Shown here one piece after another: positions 28,550-37,985 of a stretch of DNA of 64,000 bases (positions are counted from its first letter, which is position 1; each line of letters opens with the position of its first letter). Made by a program: the position numbers and the translations under genes. The notes beneath the pieces are model-generated. The model made no database searches and was not told the DNA's origin. It saw nothing but the letters and a program-made list of their open reading frames with translations. The stretch comes from Rhodomicrobium sp. R_RK_3. GTDB lineage: Bacteria; Pseudomonadota; Alphaproteobacteria; Rhizobiales; Rhodomicrobiaceae. The stretch covers positions 168,911-232,910 of the forward strand of contig NZ_MWLK01000001.1 in the NCBI RefSeq assembly GCF_002198715.1, read 5' to 3'.

Positions 28550-29443
28550 ATGGTCGACCCGCTCCTCATCCAGCTCATCATCAACGGCCTGATCGTCGGC
28601 GCTCTGTACGGCGTCGTCGCCATGTCCTTCGTGCTGATCTACAAGGCGAGCCAGGTGGTGAACTTCGCGCAAGGCGAATTCCTGCTGATCGGCGCGTGGG
28701 CCTGCTGGTGGATCATGACCGCGCACCAAGTGCCGTTCGTCTGGGCGATGCTGCTGACCTTCGCCTTCATGCTGGTGCTCGGCGTCGCCATCCAGGTGGT
28801 GGTGCTGCGCCCGCTGATCGGCGAGCCGATCATCTCCGTCATCATGGTGACGATCGGCCTGTCCATCGTCTTCCAGGCGCTGATGAAATGGATGTTCGGC
28901 GTCTTCGCCCAGCCCTTCCCGCCGGTGTTCGAGACGCAGCAGATCAATATTGGCGGCGTGCAGATCCAGACCGTCTACCTGATGAGTCTCGGCATCTCGC
29001 TATTCCTGATGGCGGGTTTTGCGGTGTTCTTCAAATACTCCAAATACGGCCTCGCCATGCGCGCGACCGCCTTCGACCAGCAGGTTGCGCAGTCGCTCGG
29101 GATTTCGGTGAAGAACGTGTTTGCGATGGCCTGGGCGATTTCGGCAGTGGTCTCGTCCGTTGCGGGCGTGACGGTCGGCATCGTCAACGGCGTCTCGTCG
29201 GCGCTGTCCTTCTACGGCATCAAGGTGTTCCCGGCGGTGATCCTGGGCGGCCTCGACAGCATCGCGGGCGCGGTGATCGGCGGTCTGATCGTGGGGCTGC
29301 TGGAGAACCTCGCGCAATATGTGGACGGGCAATATCTGCATTGGGGCAATCTCTACGAGATCGCGCCCTTTTACGTGCTCATCATCATCCTGATGATCCG
29401 CCCATATGGCCTGTTCGGCACCAAAGACATCGAGCGGGTATGA
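28550..29443 (+). CDS. Branched-chain-type ABC transporter permease (LivH-like)
   Basis: 297 residues, about eight membrane segments. It has the LivH features LIINGLIVGALYGVVAMSFV and NFAQGEFLLIGAW at the N-terminus, and FPAVILGGLDSIAGAVIGGL near the C-terminus. It starts three bases after the synthetase stop. It forms the membrane channel with the LivM-like protein encoded after the repeat at 29459-29591. Confidence 0.88.
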   Translation: MVDPLLIQLIINGLIVGALYGVVAMSFVLIYKASQVVNFAQGEFLLIGAWACWWIMTAHQVPFVWAMLLTFAFMLVLGVAIQVVVLRPLIGEPIISVIMVTIGLSIVFQALMKWMFGVFAQPFPPVFETQQINIGGVQIQTVYLMSLGISLFLMAGFAVFFKYSKYGLAMRATAFDQQVAQSLGISVKNVFAMAWAISAVVSSVAGVTVGIVNGVSSALSFYGIKVFPAVILGGLDSIAGAVIGGLIVGLLENLAQYVDGQYLHWGNLYEIAPFYVLIIILMIRPYGLFGTKDIERV

Positions 29444-29458
29444 TCAAGTCCGTGCCAA

Positions 29459-29591
29459 AGCCCCCTCACCCGGTCGCCTACGGCGCCCGCCCTCTCCCTC
29501 AAGGGGAGAGGGCTAAAAACAAGACGCCCCTTCCTTGCCCTCTCCCCTCGAGGGAGAGGGCTCCCGCCGCAGGCGGGTGGGTGAGGGGGCT
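29459..29591. repeat. Palindromic intergenic repeat, family II, copy 1
   Basis: An inverted repeat of about 133 bp starting AGCCCCCTCACC and ending GTGAGGGGGCT, with inner CCCTCTCCC/GGGAGAGGG stems. It separates livH from livM. The palindrome is followed by TTTTT, so it may attenuate transcription within the operon. Related copies lie at 33308-33364 and 50145-50275. Confidence 0.7.
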
Positions 29592-29618
29592 TTTTCTTCC
29601 TTTATCCCGGAGGCCGTC

Positions 29619-30692
29619 ATGGCAACGCACAGCCTGATCCCCGCCGGCGAGTACAAAACCAGCTACGCGGCCGACACGACGATCTTCCCGACCGTCACCA
29701 GCCGCAACGCCGCCATCCTGGCGCTCATCCTCGTTGCCTGCGCGCCGCTGGTGTTCGACCGCTACATCCTCAGCCTGATGATCCAGATCGGCTATCTCTC
29801 GATCGCCGCGCTCGGCCTCAACATCCTGGTCGGTTTCACCGGCCAGATCTCCATCGGCCACGCCGCCTTTTTCGGCTTTGGCGCCTTCTCCTCGGCCTGG
29901 CTGAACAACGTCCACGGCATCCCGGTCTTCTTCGCGATCCCGCTCGCCGGGCTCATGACGACCGCCGCCGGCCTCATCTTCGGCCTGCCCGCCGCCCGGC
30001 TGAAGGGCCTATACCTCGCCATCGCCACACTCGCCGCGCAATACATCCTGCAGGACTTCTTCGCCCGCGCCTCATGGTTCTCCGGCGGCGTCGCGGGCAC
30101 CGTCGCCTACCCATTCTCCATCTTCGGCTACGCCTTCGACACCGACGCGCGCTATTTTTACGTCGTGCTCTCCTACATGGTCCTCTGCTTCGTGCTGGCG
30201 ACAAACCTGATGCGCTCGCGCGACGGGCGCGCCCTGGTCGCCGTGCGCGACCATTACCTCTCCGCCGAGATGATGGGCATCAACCTCACCAAATACCGCA
30301 CGCTCTCCTTCGGCATCTCCGCCTTCTTCGCCGGCATCGGCGGCGCGCTCTACGCGCACTACCTGCAATTCGTCTCGGTCGAAGGCTTCACCATCCTGTT
30401 CTCGATCCAGTTCCTCGGCATGATCATCATCGGGGGGCTCGGCTCGATCATGGGCACCATCCTCGGCACCATCTTCATGGTGCTGCTGCCCGAGGCTATG
30501 GAGTGGCTGACCTCCAGCCTCGCCGGCGGCGCCATCGACCGTGCGCTCAGCCTGAAGAACAACATCTCTTACCTGCGCGAGATGGCCATCGGCGCGGTGA
30601 TCGTGCTGTTCCTGATGTTCGAGCCCGACGGCCTCGCCCACCGCTGGAAGCAGATCAAGGCATACTGGAAGCTGTATCCCTTCGCTCACTGA
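29619..30692 (+). CDS. Branched-chain-type ABC transporter permease (LivM-like)
   Basis: 357 residues from ATG 29619, which has CCGGAGG before it; the frame is open upstream through the repeat. About nine to ten membrane segments. Family motifs are GLNILVGFTGQISIGHAAFFG, here split for length as GLNILVGF and GQISIGHAAF, then RDGRALVAVRDH and FLGMIIIGGLGSIMG. It is the partner of the LivH-like permease. Confidence 0.88.
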   Translation: MATHSLIPAGEYKTSYAADTTIFPTVTSRNAAILALILVACAPLVFDRYILSLMIQIGYLSIAALGLNILVGFTGQISIGHAAFFGFGAFSSAWLNNVHGIPVFFAIPLAGLMTTAAGLIFGLPAARLKGLYLAIATLAAQYILQDFFARASWFSGGVAGTVAYPFSIFGYAFDTDARYFYVVLSYMVLCFVLATNLMRSRDGRALVAVRDHYLSAEMMGINLTKYRTLSFGISAFFAGIGGALYAHYLQFVSVEGFTILFSIQFLGMIIIGGLGSIMGTILGTIFMVLLPEAMEWLTSSLAGGAIDRALSLKNNISYLREMAIGAVIVLFLMFEPDGLAHRWKQIKAYWKLYPFAH

Positions 30693-30786
30693 GGCCGGGC
30701 ACTTTCCCCATGTTTCGAGCGCCGACGCTTGCGGCGGCGTTCGCCTCGTGGCATCGATCGTGGTTGGGGACATGTTGGAGGGGATC

Positions 30787-31668
30787 ATGTTAACTGCGTT
30801 TCGCGCGGCGGCGTTCGCCGTGCTGCTATCGGTGGCCGCCGTCTATCCCGCGGCCGCGCAGCAAGAACCGGCCCAATCATCCAGCAATGACGACGGCTAC
30901 AAGCCGCCCGCGCGCTTCATCGCCAAGGAGCCGGCCGCCGGGCAAAAGCCTGTCGCGGCCGTCAAACCCGGTGCGGCCAAGCCCGCTACCCCGCCCGCGG
31001 CAGCACCTGCGTCCGTCAAGACCATCGGCCTGATTTCCGTTCTCGGCGATACTTTTACGGTCAAGCGTGTCGGCATCATGGTCTTCGGCAATGAAGAGCA
31101 CAAAATCCCGATCGGCGCCTGGAAGATCAACGATCAGGTTGCCGCGCTCGTCACCAAGACGCTGAAAAAGACCTTCAAGGTCAAGCCCATCCGCCTCCCG
31201 GACGGCGCTTACGAGAAATTCGAGTCGGGCAGCTTCATTTTCACCAGCCGCACCGACGAACTCGGCAAATTCATCGCCGGTCATGCGGGATCTCAGCCAT
31301 GCGACTATTACCTCGTGGTCGGGCCGGCCGGCGACCGTGTCGGCGGCACCAACCAGTCCGTGTCCGGTCTCGGCGTCCTGCGCAGGGAAATGCTCTCGGA
31401 GGACCTCGAATTTGTCCACGCCTATGTCTCCTTGCAGGTCTATGACAGCAAATTCCAGCCGGTGCGGGGCGAGCACAATCTGAACATCACCTTCAATCCT
31501 TTCGAGCCCGATCTCCTGCGCGGGCCCAATGTCGAGATGAAGGCAGGCAACCGGCTGCCGCCCGATCCCAAGGCCGCCGTCGCCGATCCGCGCACGCGCA
31601 AGATCATCACCGAACTGCTGGAGCCGAGCCTAGTGAAGGTGCTGCCCCAGCTCTTCGCCGCGAACTGA
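30787..31668 (+). CDS. Secreted protein of unknown function within the Liv-type operon
   Basis: 293 residues from ATG 30787, preceded by GGAGGGGATC. A signal peptide (MLTAFRAAAFAVLLSVAAV to AAAQQ) is followed by a Pro/Ala-rich linker of about 60 residues. A globular domain then follows, with no Cys cluster and no recognised motif (begins KTIGLISVLGDTFTVKRVGI). The gene lies between the permease and binding-protein genes on the same strand. It may be a periplasmic accessory protein of the importer, but nothing in the sequence proves this. Confidence 0.6.
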   Translation: MLTAFRAAAFAVLLSVAAVYPAAAQQEPAQSSSNDDGYKPPARFIAKEPAAGQKPVAAVKPGAAKPATPPAAAPASVKTIGLISVLGDTFTVKRVGIMVFGNEEHKIPIGAWKINDQVAALVTKTLKKTFKVKPIRLPDGAYEKFESGSFIFTSRTDELGKFIAGHAGSQPCDYYLVVGPAGDRVGGTNQSVSGLGVLRREMLSEDLEFVHAYVSLQVYDSKFQPVRGEHNLNITFNPFEPDLLRGPNVEMKAGNRLPPDPKAAVADPRTRKIITELLEPSLVKVLPQLFAAN

Positions 31669-31767
31669 TAGGAAGAACCCGGCGGCCGGAGCATCCCTCA
31701 TCCGCGTTGAGCAAACTGCGACATTTTGCTTAAGTGGACTCTCATAAGAAAATGAATGGGAGGCTCC

Positions 31768-33054
31768 ATGACACGTTTGCGGATTACCGGTATGACGGCC
31801 GCCTTGGCGCTGGCGGGGGCGCTCGCCGGCGGCGCGGCGCTGGCGCAGGATATCGCCGTCGGCCATCTCGCCGACCAGAGCGGCCCGACCTCCGATGTCG
31901 GCGTGCCCTACGGCCAGGGCGTGGCCGATGCGCTGGCCTATATCAACAGCAAGGGCGGCATCGCCGGCAAGAAGCTGGCGGTCGAGACCGTCGATTACGG
32001 TTATCAGGTGCCGCGCGCCGTGGCGCAGTACAAGAAGTGGTCGGAGGGCACCAAGGTCGCCGCCATCCAGGGCTGGGGCACCGCCGACACCGAGGCCATG
32101 ATCGGCTTCGTCACCAAGGACCAAATCCCCTATCTCTCCGCCTCCTACTCCGCCGCGCTGACCGATCCGGGGGGCAAGAGCGGCAGGACCAAGGCCGCGC
32201 CCTATAATTTCTTCTACGGCCCCAGCTATTCAGACGCCGTGCGCGCGTTGCTGATCTGGGCCGCCGAGGACTGGAAGGCCAAGGGCGGTACCGGCAAGCC
32301 GAAATTCGTGCATATGGGCGCCAACCATCCCTATCCGAACTCGCCCAAGGAAGCCGGCGAGGCCATGGCCAAGGAGCTCGGCTTCGACATCATCCCGCCG
32401 GTGCAATTCGCCATGACGCCGGGCGACTACACCTCGCAATGCCTGACCATCAAGGACGCCGGCGCCAACTACGCCTATCTCGCCAACACCGCCGGCTCCA
32501 ACATCTCCGTGCTGAAGGCGTGCAAGACGGCGGGCGTCAATGTACAGTTCATGGGCAATGTCTGGGGCATGGACGAGAACGCCGCCAAGGCGGCCGGCGA
32601 TGCGGCCAACGGCGTCGTCTTCCCCATGCGCACCGGCATCGCCTGGAACGGCGAGGCGCCCGGCAAGGCGACGCTGGCGGCGATTTCGAAACTCTCCTCG
32701 GGCGGCGCCGATGTCTACCGTCCGGTGCATTATCTCACCGGCGTCTGCTCGGCCTATTATATGGCCGAGGCGATGGACTGGGCGGCCAAGAATGGCGGCG
32801 TCACCGGGCCGAATGTGCAGCAGGGCATGTATCAGAAGAAGGACTGGGTGCCCGCCGGCATGGAAGGCGTCTGCCTGCCCTCGAGCTGGAGCGCCGAAGA
32901 CCATCGCGGCCTGATGAGCGTGAACATCTACCGCATGAATGTCGGCGGCGCGACGGAAGCGCCGGTGGCCGATCTGGTCAAGAACGGCACCATCAAGCTG
33001 GAGAAGGTGAAGACAGTCGAACTGGAGCGCAAGGCCGACCGGCTGGGCTGGTGA
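31768..33054 (+). CDS. Branched-chain-type ABC transporter substrate-binding protein (LivK-like)
   Basis: 428 residues from ATG 31768, which has GGGAGG upstream; ATG 31756 is less likely. A signal peptide MTRLRITGMTAALALAG ends at ALAQ. The mature part is a periplasmic-binding-protein type 1 domain: DIAVGHLADQSGPTSDVG, then GWGTADTEAMIGFV and PGDYTSQCLTIKDAGANYAY. At 428 residues it is longer than classic LivK (about 370), as usual for family members that bind non-amino-acid carboxylates. Confidence 0.85.
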   Translation: MTRLRITGMTAALALAGALAGGAALAQDIAVGHLADQSGPTSDVGVPYGQGVADALAYINSKGGIAGKKLAVETVDYGYQVPRAVAQYKKWSEGTKVAAIQGWGTADTEAMIGFVTKDQIPYLSASYSAALTDPGGKSGRTKAAPYNFFYGPSYSDAVRALLIWAAEDWKAKGGTGKPKFVHMGANHPYPNSPKEAGEAMAKELGFDIIPPVQFAMTPGDYTSQCLTIKDAGANYAYLANTAGSNISVLKACKTAGVNVQFMGNVWGMDENAAKAAGDAANGVVFPMRTGIAWNGEAPGKATLAAISKLSSGGADVYRPVHYLTGVCSAYYMAEAMDWAAKNGGVTGPNVQQGMYQKKDWVPAGMEGVCLPSSWSAEDHRGLMSVNIYRMNVGGATEAPVADLVKNGTIKLEKVKTVELERKADRLGW

Positions 33055-33105
33055 GGGTGACGGGCCGCTTGGTGGCCGCCCGAGAAGCTGCGCTAACGAC
33101 GCAAC

Positions 33106-33248
33106 GGATCGCCCCCTCTCCCATCGGAGACCTTCGCGCATCGAAGGTCCTCTCCCCGTCGTCCCGGACGGCCGTCAGGCCGAGCCGGGACCCAATCATA
33201 TTTCCGCTATTGCTGCGGAGACCCCGGCCCTGACGGCCGGGGCGACGG
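33106..33248. repeat. Composite intergenic repeat (families I and II)
   Basis: The left part (CCCCCTCTCCCATCGG to GGTCCTCTCC) belongs to the CCCTCTCCC family. The right part, from CGTCGTCCCGGAC at about 33156 to GGCCGGGGCGACG at 33247, shares both ends with the 108-bp repeats at 39985-40093 and 45382-45489 but has a different middle. It lies in the 355-base gap 33055-33409 between livK and livF, which otherwise holds only the repeat at 33308-33364. Confidence 0.6.
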
Positions 33249-33307
33249 AGGAGGAGCTTCGGAATTCTGAATGCCGGAGGAGCCATCGTGCTTGCCCGAT
33301 CGTTTGT

Positions 33308-33364
33308 AACCCCTCACCCGGCACGCTTTCAGCGCGCCACCCTCTCCCACTGGGAGAGGGTCCG
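33308..33364. repeat. Palindromic intergenic repeat, family II, copy 2
   Basis: CCCCTCACCCGGCACGC, a short spacer, then CCCTCTCCC-A-C-T-GGGAGAGGG as a hairpin. It matches, on the opposite strand, the left half of the repeat at 50145-50275. Confidence 0.65.
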
Positions 33365-33409
33365 CTGCGGCGAGCGTCCACGCTGTGCCTTGTTCGAGAG
33401 ACTAAAACC

Positions 33410-34246
33410 ATGTCGCCTCACCTCGCAGCCGAAACCGCCTCGCCTGTAGACGCCGCCCCCGCGCTCCTCGACCTGCGCAATATCGAGGTCGTCTATGACG
33501 AGGTCATCCTCGTCTTGCGCGGCCTCAGCCTTGCCGTGCCGAAAGGCGCCATCGTCGCGCTGCTGGGCGCCAACGGAGCGGGCAAATCCACGACGCTGAA
33601 AGCCATCTCCGGCCTGCTGAAAACCGAAAACGGCAAGGTCACGCGCGGCGAAATCCTTTTTGACGGCCAGCGCATCGACGGCGTCGATCCGGACAAGATC
33701 GTCCGGCGCGGCATTTTCCAGGTCATGGAAGGCCGCCGCATCATCGCCGACATGACCGCTATCGAAAACCTCAAGCTCGGCGCCTTCACGCGCCGCGACC
33801 GCGAGATCGGCCGCGACATGGAGATGGTGCTCGACTATTTTCCACGGTTGCGCGAGCGCACCGGGCTCGCGGGCTATCTCTCCGGCGGCGAACAGCAGAT
33901 GCTGGCCATCGGCCGTGCGCTGATGGCGCGCCCGAAACTGATCCTGATGGACGAGCCTTCGATGGGCCTGTCGCCTCTCCTGGTGAAGGAGGTGTTCGGC
34001 ATCATCGCCCGCATCAACCGCGAGCTCGGCGTCACCATCCTGCTGGTCGAGCAGAACGCCCGCGCCGCGCTCCAGGTCGCCAGCTATGGCTATGTGATGG
34101 AGCAAGGCAAGGTCGTCCTCGATGGCACCGCCGCCGACCTTGCCGCGAATGAGGACGTGAAGGAGTTCTACCTCGGCGGCTCAGGCGGCGAGCGGCGCAG
34201 CTTCAAGAATTTGAAGAGTTTCAAGCGCCGCAAACGCTGGCTGTAG
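33410..34246 (+). CDS. Branched-chain-type ABC transporter ATP-binding protein (LivF-like)
   Basis: 278 residues. Walker A GANGAGKST (about residue 52), signature LSGGEQQMLAIGRALM, Walker B LILMDEPSMGLSP and H-loop region ILLVEQNARAAL identify the LivF class. A 20-residue N-terminal extension and a basic C-terminal tail (NLKSFKRRKRWL) are extra to the fold. It completes a five-protein importer with the LivG-, LivH-, LivM- and LivK-like proteins, although repeats separate it from livK. Confidence 0.88.
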   Translation: MSPHLAAETASPVDAAPALLDLRNIEVVYDEVILVLRGLSLAVPKGAIVALLGANGAGKSTTLKAISGLLKTENGKVTRGEILFDGQRIDGVDPDKIVRRGIFQVMEGRRIIADMTAIENLKLGAFTRRDREIGRDMEMVLDYFPRLRERTGLAGYLSGGEQQMLAIGRALMARPKLILMDEPSMGLSPLLVKEVFGIIARINRELGVTILLVEQNARAALQVASYGYVMEQGKVVLDGTAADLAANEDVKEFYLGGSGGERRSFKNLKSFKRRKRWL

Positions 34247-34311
34247 CCCTTGCCTGCGTGAGCCGGTCTCGGACCCCGCGCCTTCGCACCGAGACGCGAC
34301 GAACATCGTCG

Positions 34312-34420
34312 TGATCTACGCGCGGAGCCTCCTAGGGCGGGAACGAGCATTCGCTTGTTCGTCATCCACGGAGCGGGGACCCAGTACGCCGCAGCCGCCG
34401 CCTCGAGCCACGGCCTCGGT
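34312..34420. repeat. Degenerate relative of the family I intergenic repeat
   Basis: TCGTCATCCACGGAGCGGGG and GGGACCCAGTACGCC resemble the core of the 108-bp family I repeats, but much of the element has decayed. It occupies most of the gap between livF and the convergent GDSL gene. Low confidence. Confidence 0.35.
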
Positions 34421-34463
34421 GCCGCGATGCCCCCCGCGCCTCTGCATACCTCAACGACGGCAC

Positions 34464-36263
34464 TCAATCCTTCCCGCCGCCGAGTCCTTCCTCCGGCCCG
34501 CCGAGCGGAATCCTCAGCGTGAGCCGTCCAGAATGCACTTCGTCGTCGCCGTCCTGGAAGGAGACGCCGTACTCCGCGCCAAGCGTTGCGGTCTCGGTCA
34601 CATACGCGCTCAGGCCCGCCTTCAGAAAGAAGCCGCGCGCGGACGGGTCCGTGTCGATGTCGACCGCATGCGCGGTATTATTCACCAGCTTCGCGCTGTA
34701 GCCGTCCTCGACCGAAAACAGATCCTCGTAACCCGCTTCGACATAGGCGACCGAGCGCAGATCATGGAAGACCTGCGACGAGGCCCGAAGCCGCGCCGTC
34801 CAGAAGCCGGCGTCGATCTCGCGCTCCGAATATCCCAATGCCAGCAGCGGTGCGCTCTCGGAGAACGCGCCGACATCGGCCGACAGATAGCCGACGCGCA
34901 GCGCCGGCGTCAGCGTGATGCCGCCCGTCTTGAGCTGCGTGCCGAGCGTTGCCGCAAGGCTATAGGCGGTGCTGTCCGTGTCGTCGGCCTTGCCGAACAC
35001 CGTCGGAAAGGTCGTGTCACGGCGGATGTCGTCGTAATCGGTGAACGACACGCCGCCCTCGACGCCGACGAAGAACGGTGCCATCGAATAGAGCGCGTAA
35101 ATATCCGCCTGCGTGGTGGTGGCATCCGAGTTCAGTCTTGCGGCGTCAACCTGACCGCGTAAATGCGCCAGAGCACCACCGAAGGTCAATCCGTACTGCT
35201 TCGTATCGAAACCGGCGCGAATTCCGGCTAGCTGATAGTCGTTGGCGCCGGTCCCGATGATTTCGGCATAGAGACCGCCGGAGGTGTGATCGTCGAGCAT
35301 CGACACGCCGCGCCGGAACAGAATGTCGGACGCCTCGAGCCGTGTGGACACCGCCACATCGCCGAGCGCCGCCACATCCTTGCCGTGCTCGTCGGTGGAG
35401 AGCAGCGCGGCGGCGTATTGGGCGAGGAAACGATGACCGGCGGCGGTCGGGTGCACGCCGTCCCAGAATTGAAATTGGTCCGGGTTCGAACATTGGTTGG
35501 CCGCGCTGATGAAGCACGGGCTGTCGACATTGGTAAAGCCGAACGCCGCCGGATTGGCGAGCGCAACTGCAAGCGTGGCATGCAGGTCCATCTGGATGAT
35601 GTTCGCCTGCGGAAAGGCCGCCGCGAGCTGACGGAGCCCTTGGTCGAGCTGCTGATTGAATGCATTGGTCGCCGCCGTCGCCGCCGGGTCGCCGCTATGG
35701 GCCGGGGTCGCGCCGAGATCCGGCAGATTGCCGACAAGGATCGTCCGCCCCCCCGCGCCGATCACGGCACCCACATTTTGCGTCTGCGTAACCGCGGCAC
35801 TCAGCGCGACCGAGGGGACGAAGCCGAGGTCGAAAAGATCGTTGGCTCCGGCCAGCATGGTCACGAGGTCGTTCTCGCCGAACCGGCCGCCGGCGAGCAG
35901 AAAGGCTCCGATCTGGAGGCGCTCGGAGGGCAGGTCGCCGTCCACGGTGCGCGCGCCGCCGACCGCCAGATTGACATCGCCCGTCACGGCCCCGAGGTTG
36001 ACCGAAAAGCCTGGCCCCCAGAATCGCGCCTGCGAACTCTCTCCGGCACCGAAATTGGCGGTGCCGGCCAAAATCTCAGCAAAGGTCGGCCCGTTGGAAA
36101 AACGGCCGCCTATATAGTCGGGCAGACCGATCGCCGCTTTGAGATTGCCATTATCCGAAAGGCTGTCGCCGAAGCTGATCACCCGGTCGTAATCGTCCGG
36201 ACCTGCTTGCGCCGGTCCGATCAGCGCCATGCACAAGGCGACGCAAGAAATTGCGTGTTTCAA
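34464..36263 (-). CDS. Autotransporter with GDSL (SGNH) lipase/esterase passenger
   Basis: 599 residues from TTG 36263, which sits just after GGGAGGG and gives a clean signal peptide (MKHAISCVALCMALIGPAQA). The passenger has SGNH block I VISFGDSLSDNGN, block III GANDLF and block V WDGVHPTAAGH with the catalytic Asp and His. About residues 310-590 form an autotransporter beta-domain with alternating Tyr/Phe strands. This is the EstA-type layout, in which the esterase stays on the cell surface. The C-terminus carries a short Gly-rich tail (LGGGKD) after the last strand instead of ending in Phe or Trp. Confidence 0.85.
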   Translation of the reverse strand: MKHAISCVALCMALIGPAQAGPDDYDRVISFGDSLSDNGNLKAAIGLPDYIGGRFSNGPTFAEILAGTANFGAGESSQARFWGPGFSVNLGAVTGDVNLAVGGARTVDGDLPSERLQIGAFLLAGGRFGENDLVTMLAGANDLFDLGFVPSVALSAAVTQTQNVGAVIGAGGRTILVGNLPDLGATPAHSGDPAATAATNAFNQQLDQGLRQLAAAFPQANIIQMDLHATLAVALANPAAFGFTNVDSPCFISAANQCSNPDQFQFWDGVHPTAAGHRFLAQYAAALLSTDEHGKDVAALGDVAVSTRLEASDILFRRGVSMLDDHTSGGLYAEIIGTGANDYQLAGIRAGFDTKQYGLTFGGALAHLRGQVDAARLNSDATTTQADIYALYSMAPFFVGVEGGVSFTDYDDIRRDTTFPTVFGKADDTDSTAYSLAATLGTQLKTGGITLTPALRVGYLSADVGAFSESAPLLALGYSEREIDAGFWTARLRASSQVFHDLRSVAYVEAGYEDLFSVEDGYSAKLVNNTAHAVDIDTDPSARGFFLKAGLSAYVTETATLGAEYGVSFQDGDDEVHSGRLTLRIPLGGPEEGLGGGKD

Positions 36264-36466
36264 GATGTTCCCTCCCCCGGCCGGGTATTGTTTCCCGGCT
36301 TTCATGCCCAATTCTTAGGCTAGTGAAGAAGGAGGCGGCGGCGCAAATGCTTTCGCCCGCAAAAAGCCGAGTGAATTCAAAGCGAGACTTGTTATATCCG
36401 CAACTGATGCGTTCCGATCACAGATCGCCGCTCATAATTCGCGCAAGTATTGCCGTGCCGGGAAAT

Positions 36467-37534
36467 CTAAGCCGCGTGCAGGCGTCGATGGAGTTGATAA
36501 AGCGCGAGGCCGAACAGCACCAGCGCCCCGGCCTGATGCGCCAGCGCGAGGCCGATCTGCAATTGGCTGAGCAGGGCGAAGACGCCGAGCGCGATCTGGC
36601 AGAGGATAACCGCGAACACCGTCAGCGTCAGGGCCCGTGCGCCCGCATCGGTTCCGCGCCACGCCAGAACCAGATTCACCACCCCAGCCAGCGCGGTGAG
36701 ATAGGCGACCATTCGGTGATTGAACTGCACCGTCAGCACATTCTCGAACGCGTTCAGGTACCACGGCTCCATGGCGCCAAGTCCGCTCGGGATCAGCGCG
36801 CCGTCCATCAGAGGCCAGGTATTATGCGACAGCCCGGCATCTGTCCCCGCGACGAAGCCGCCGAGGATGATCTGCAGAAACACCAGCCCGGCGAACAGGG
36901 CCGCGGCGAACACCGGCAATCCCGCCTTTTCCTCGCGGCGCCCCGCGCGCAGACCGAACGCCACCCAGAGCATTGCGCCGAAAATCAGCACGGCGAGCCC
37001 GAGATGCGCGGCGAGCCGGTATTGGCTGACATCGGTGCGCTCGGCGAGGCCGCTCTTGACCATGTACCAGCCGAGCGCGCCTTGCGCGCCGCCGAGCACG
37101 AACAGGCCGATCATCTTCGGCAGCAGGCGGCGGGGGATCATGCCGCGCGCCCAAAACACCAGGAACGGCAACAGGAAGGCGATGCCGATGAAGCGGCCGA
37201 GGAAGCGATGCGACCATTCCCACCAATAGATCGCCTTAAATTCGGCGAGGCTCATGCCCTTGTTGATGAGCTGATATTCGGGAATCTGCTGGTATTTCTG
37301 GAATGCGTCCTGCCAGTCGGCGGATGTCAGCGGCGGGATGGCGCCGAGCAGCGGCTTCCATTCGGTGATCGAGAGGCCGGAATCGGTCAGCCGCGTCGCC
37401 CCGCCGACGATCACCATGGCAAAGATCAGCCCCGCCACGGCAAAGAGCCAGATCCGCAGCGCGGCTTGGCTCGCCTCGCCCGGATCGGAGCGGAGAGCGG
37501 CGGTCGCGGGGGCGTGGCGGTCGGCGATGCTCAT
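36467..37534 (-). CDS. ctaA: Heme A synthase
   Basis: 355 residues with about eight membrane segments, a COX15/CtaA protein of the alphaproteobacterial type. Typical motifs are VGGATRLTDSGLSITEWKP near the N-terminus, EWSHRFLGRFIG, LGGFVAGTDAGLSHNTWPLM, QFNHRMVAY and ALAHQAGALVLF, which include the conserved heme-ligating His residues. It oxidises the heme O methyl group to formyl for cytochrome oxidase. No cytochrome oxidase genes are adjacent. Confidence 0.93.
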   Translation of the reverse strand: MSIADRHAPATAALRSDPGEASQAALRIWLFAVAGLIFAMVIVGGATRLTDSGLSITEWKPLLGAIPPLTSADWQDAFQKYQQIPEYQLINKGMSLAEFKAIYWWEWSHRFLGRFIGIAFLLPFLVFWARGMIPRRLLPKMIGLFVLGGAQGALGWYMVKSGLAERTDVSQYRLAAHLGLAVLIFGAMLWVAFGLRAGRREEKAGLPVFAAALFAGLVFLQIILGGFVAGTDAGLSHNTWPLMDGALIPSGLGAMEPWYLNAFENVLTVQFNHRMVAYLTALAGVVNLVLAWRGTDAGARALTLTVFAVILCQIALGVFALLSQLQIGLALAHQAGALVLFGLALYQLHRRLHAA

Positions 37535-37642
37535 GAACTACAGCTAGCGCCGATGCCGCCGCGCCACAATAGGGTGAATGACGCCTCGACAGGCCAAATC
37601 GCCGCTTCGCGCTTTGCCGGATCATGCATTAGAGCTAAGGCC

Positions 37643-37843
37643 ATGAATGTCCGTCTCAGAAAATTCATCGGCGCGCTCGGCCTGATCGTCTTCTCGCTGG
37701 TGTTCTACACTTTCGCGATTTCGGTGGCGATCGCGCGCCTGCCCGGCCTCGCCACGCCCTGGCACATCCTGTTCTATTTCCTGACCGTGGTGATCTGGTT
37801 CATCCCTTGCGCGCTGCTGATCCGCTGGATCCAGAAGCCCTGA
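37643..37843 (+). CDS. DUF2842 small membrane protein
   Basis: 66 residues with two hydrophobic segments and the closing motif PCALLIRWIQKP. This is the pattern of DUF2842, a small alphaproteobacterial inner-membrane family of unknown function. ATG 37643 follows TAAGGCC. It is divergent from ctaA, with about 110 bases between starts. Confidence 0.8.
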   Translation: MNVRLRKFIGALGLIVFSLVFYTFAISVAIARLPGLATPWHILFYFLTVVIWFIPCALLIRWIQKP

Positions 37844-37844
37844 T

Positions 37845-37864
37845 CCGGCGGCATCTTCCGCCGG
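37845..37864 (+). terminator. Hairpin just after the DUF2842 gene, possible terminator
   Basis: CCGGCGG-CATCTT-CCGCCGG is a perfect 7-bp GC stem with a 6-base loop, starting two bases after the stop codon. There is no T-run, so intrinsic termination would be weak. Confidence 0.35.
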
Positions 37865-37985
37865 CCCGCTCAGATCAAACCTCGCCCCAGGCTGACCTTG
37901 CCCGAATCGTCAGGCCCAAAACGCTACACGCCTCGCCGAATTGTGTTAGAATTGTGCCTGACGTGAATGCGTAGGGAGACGATTC

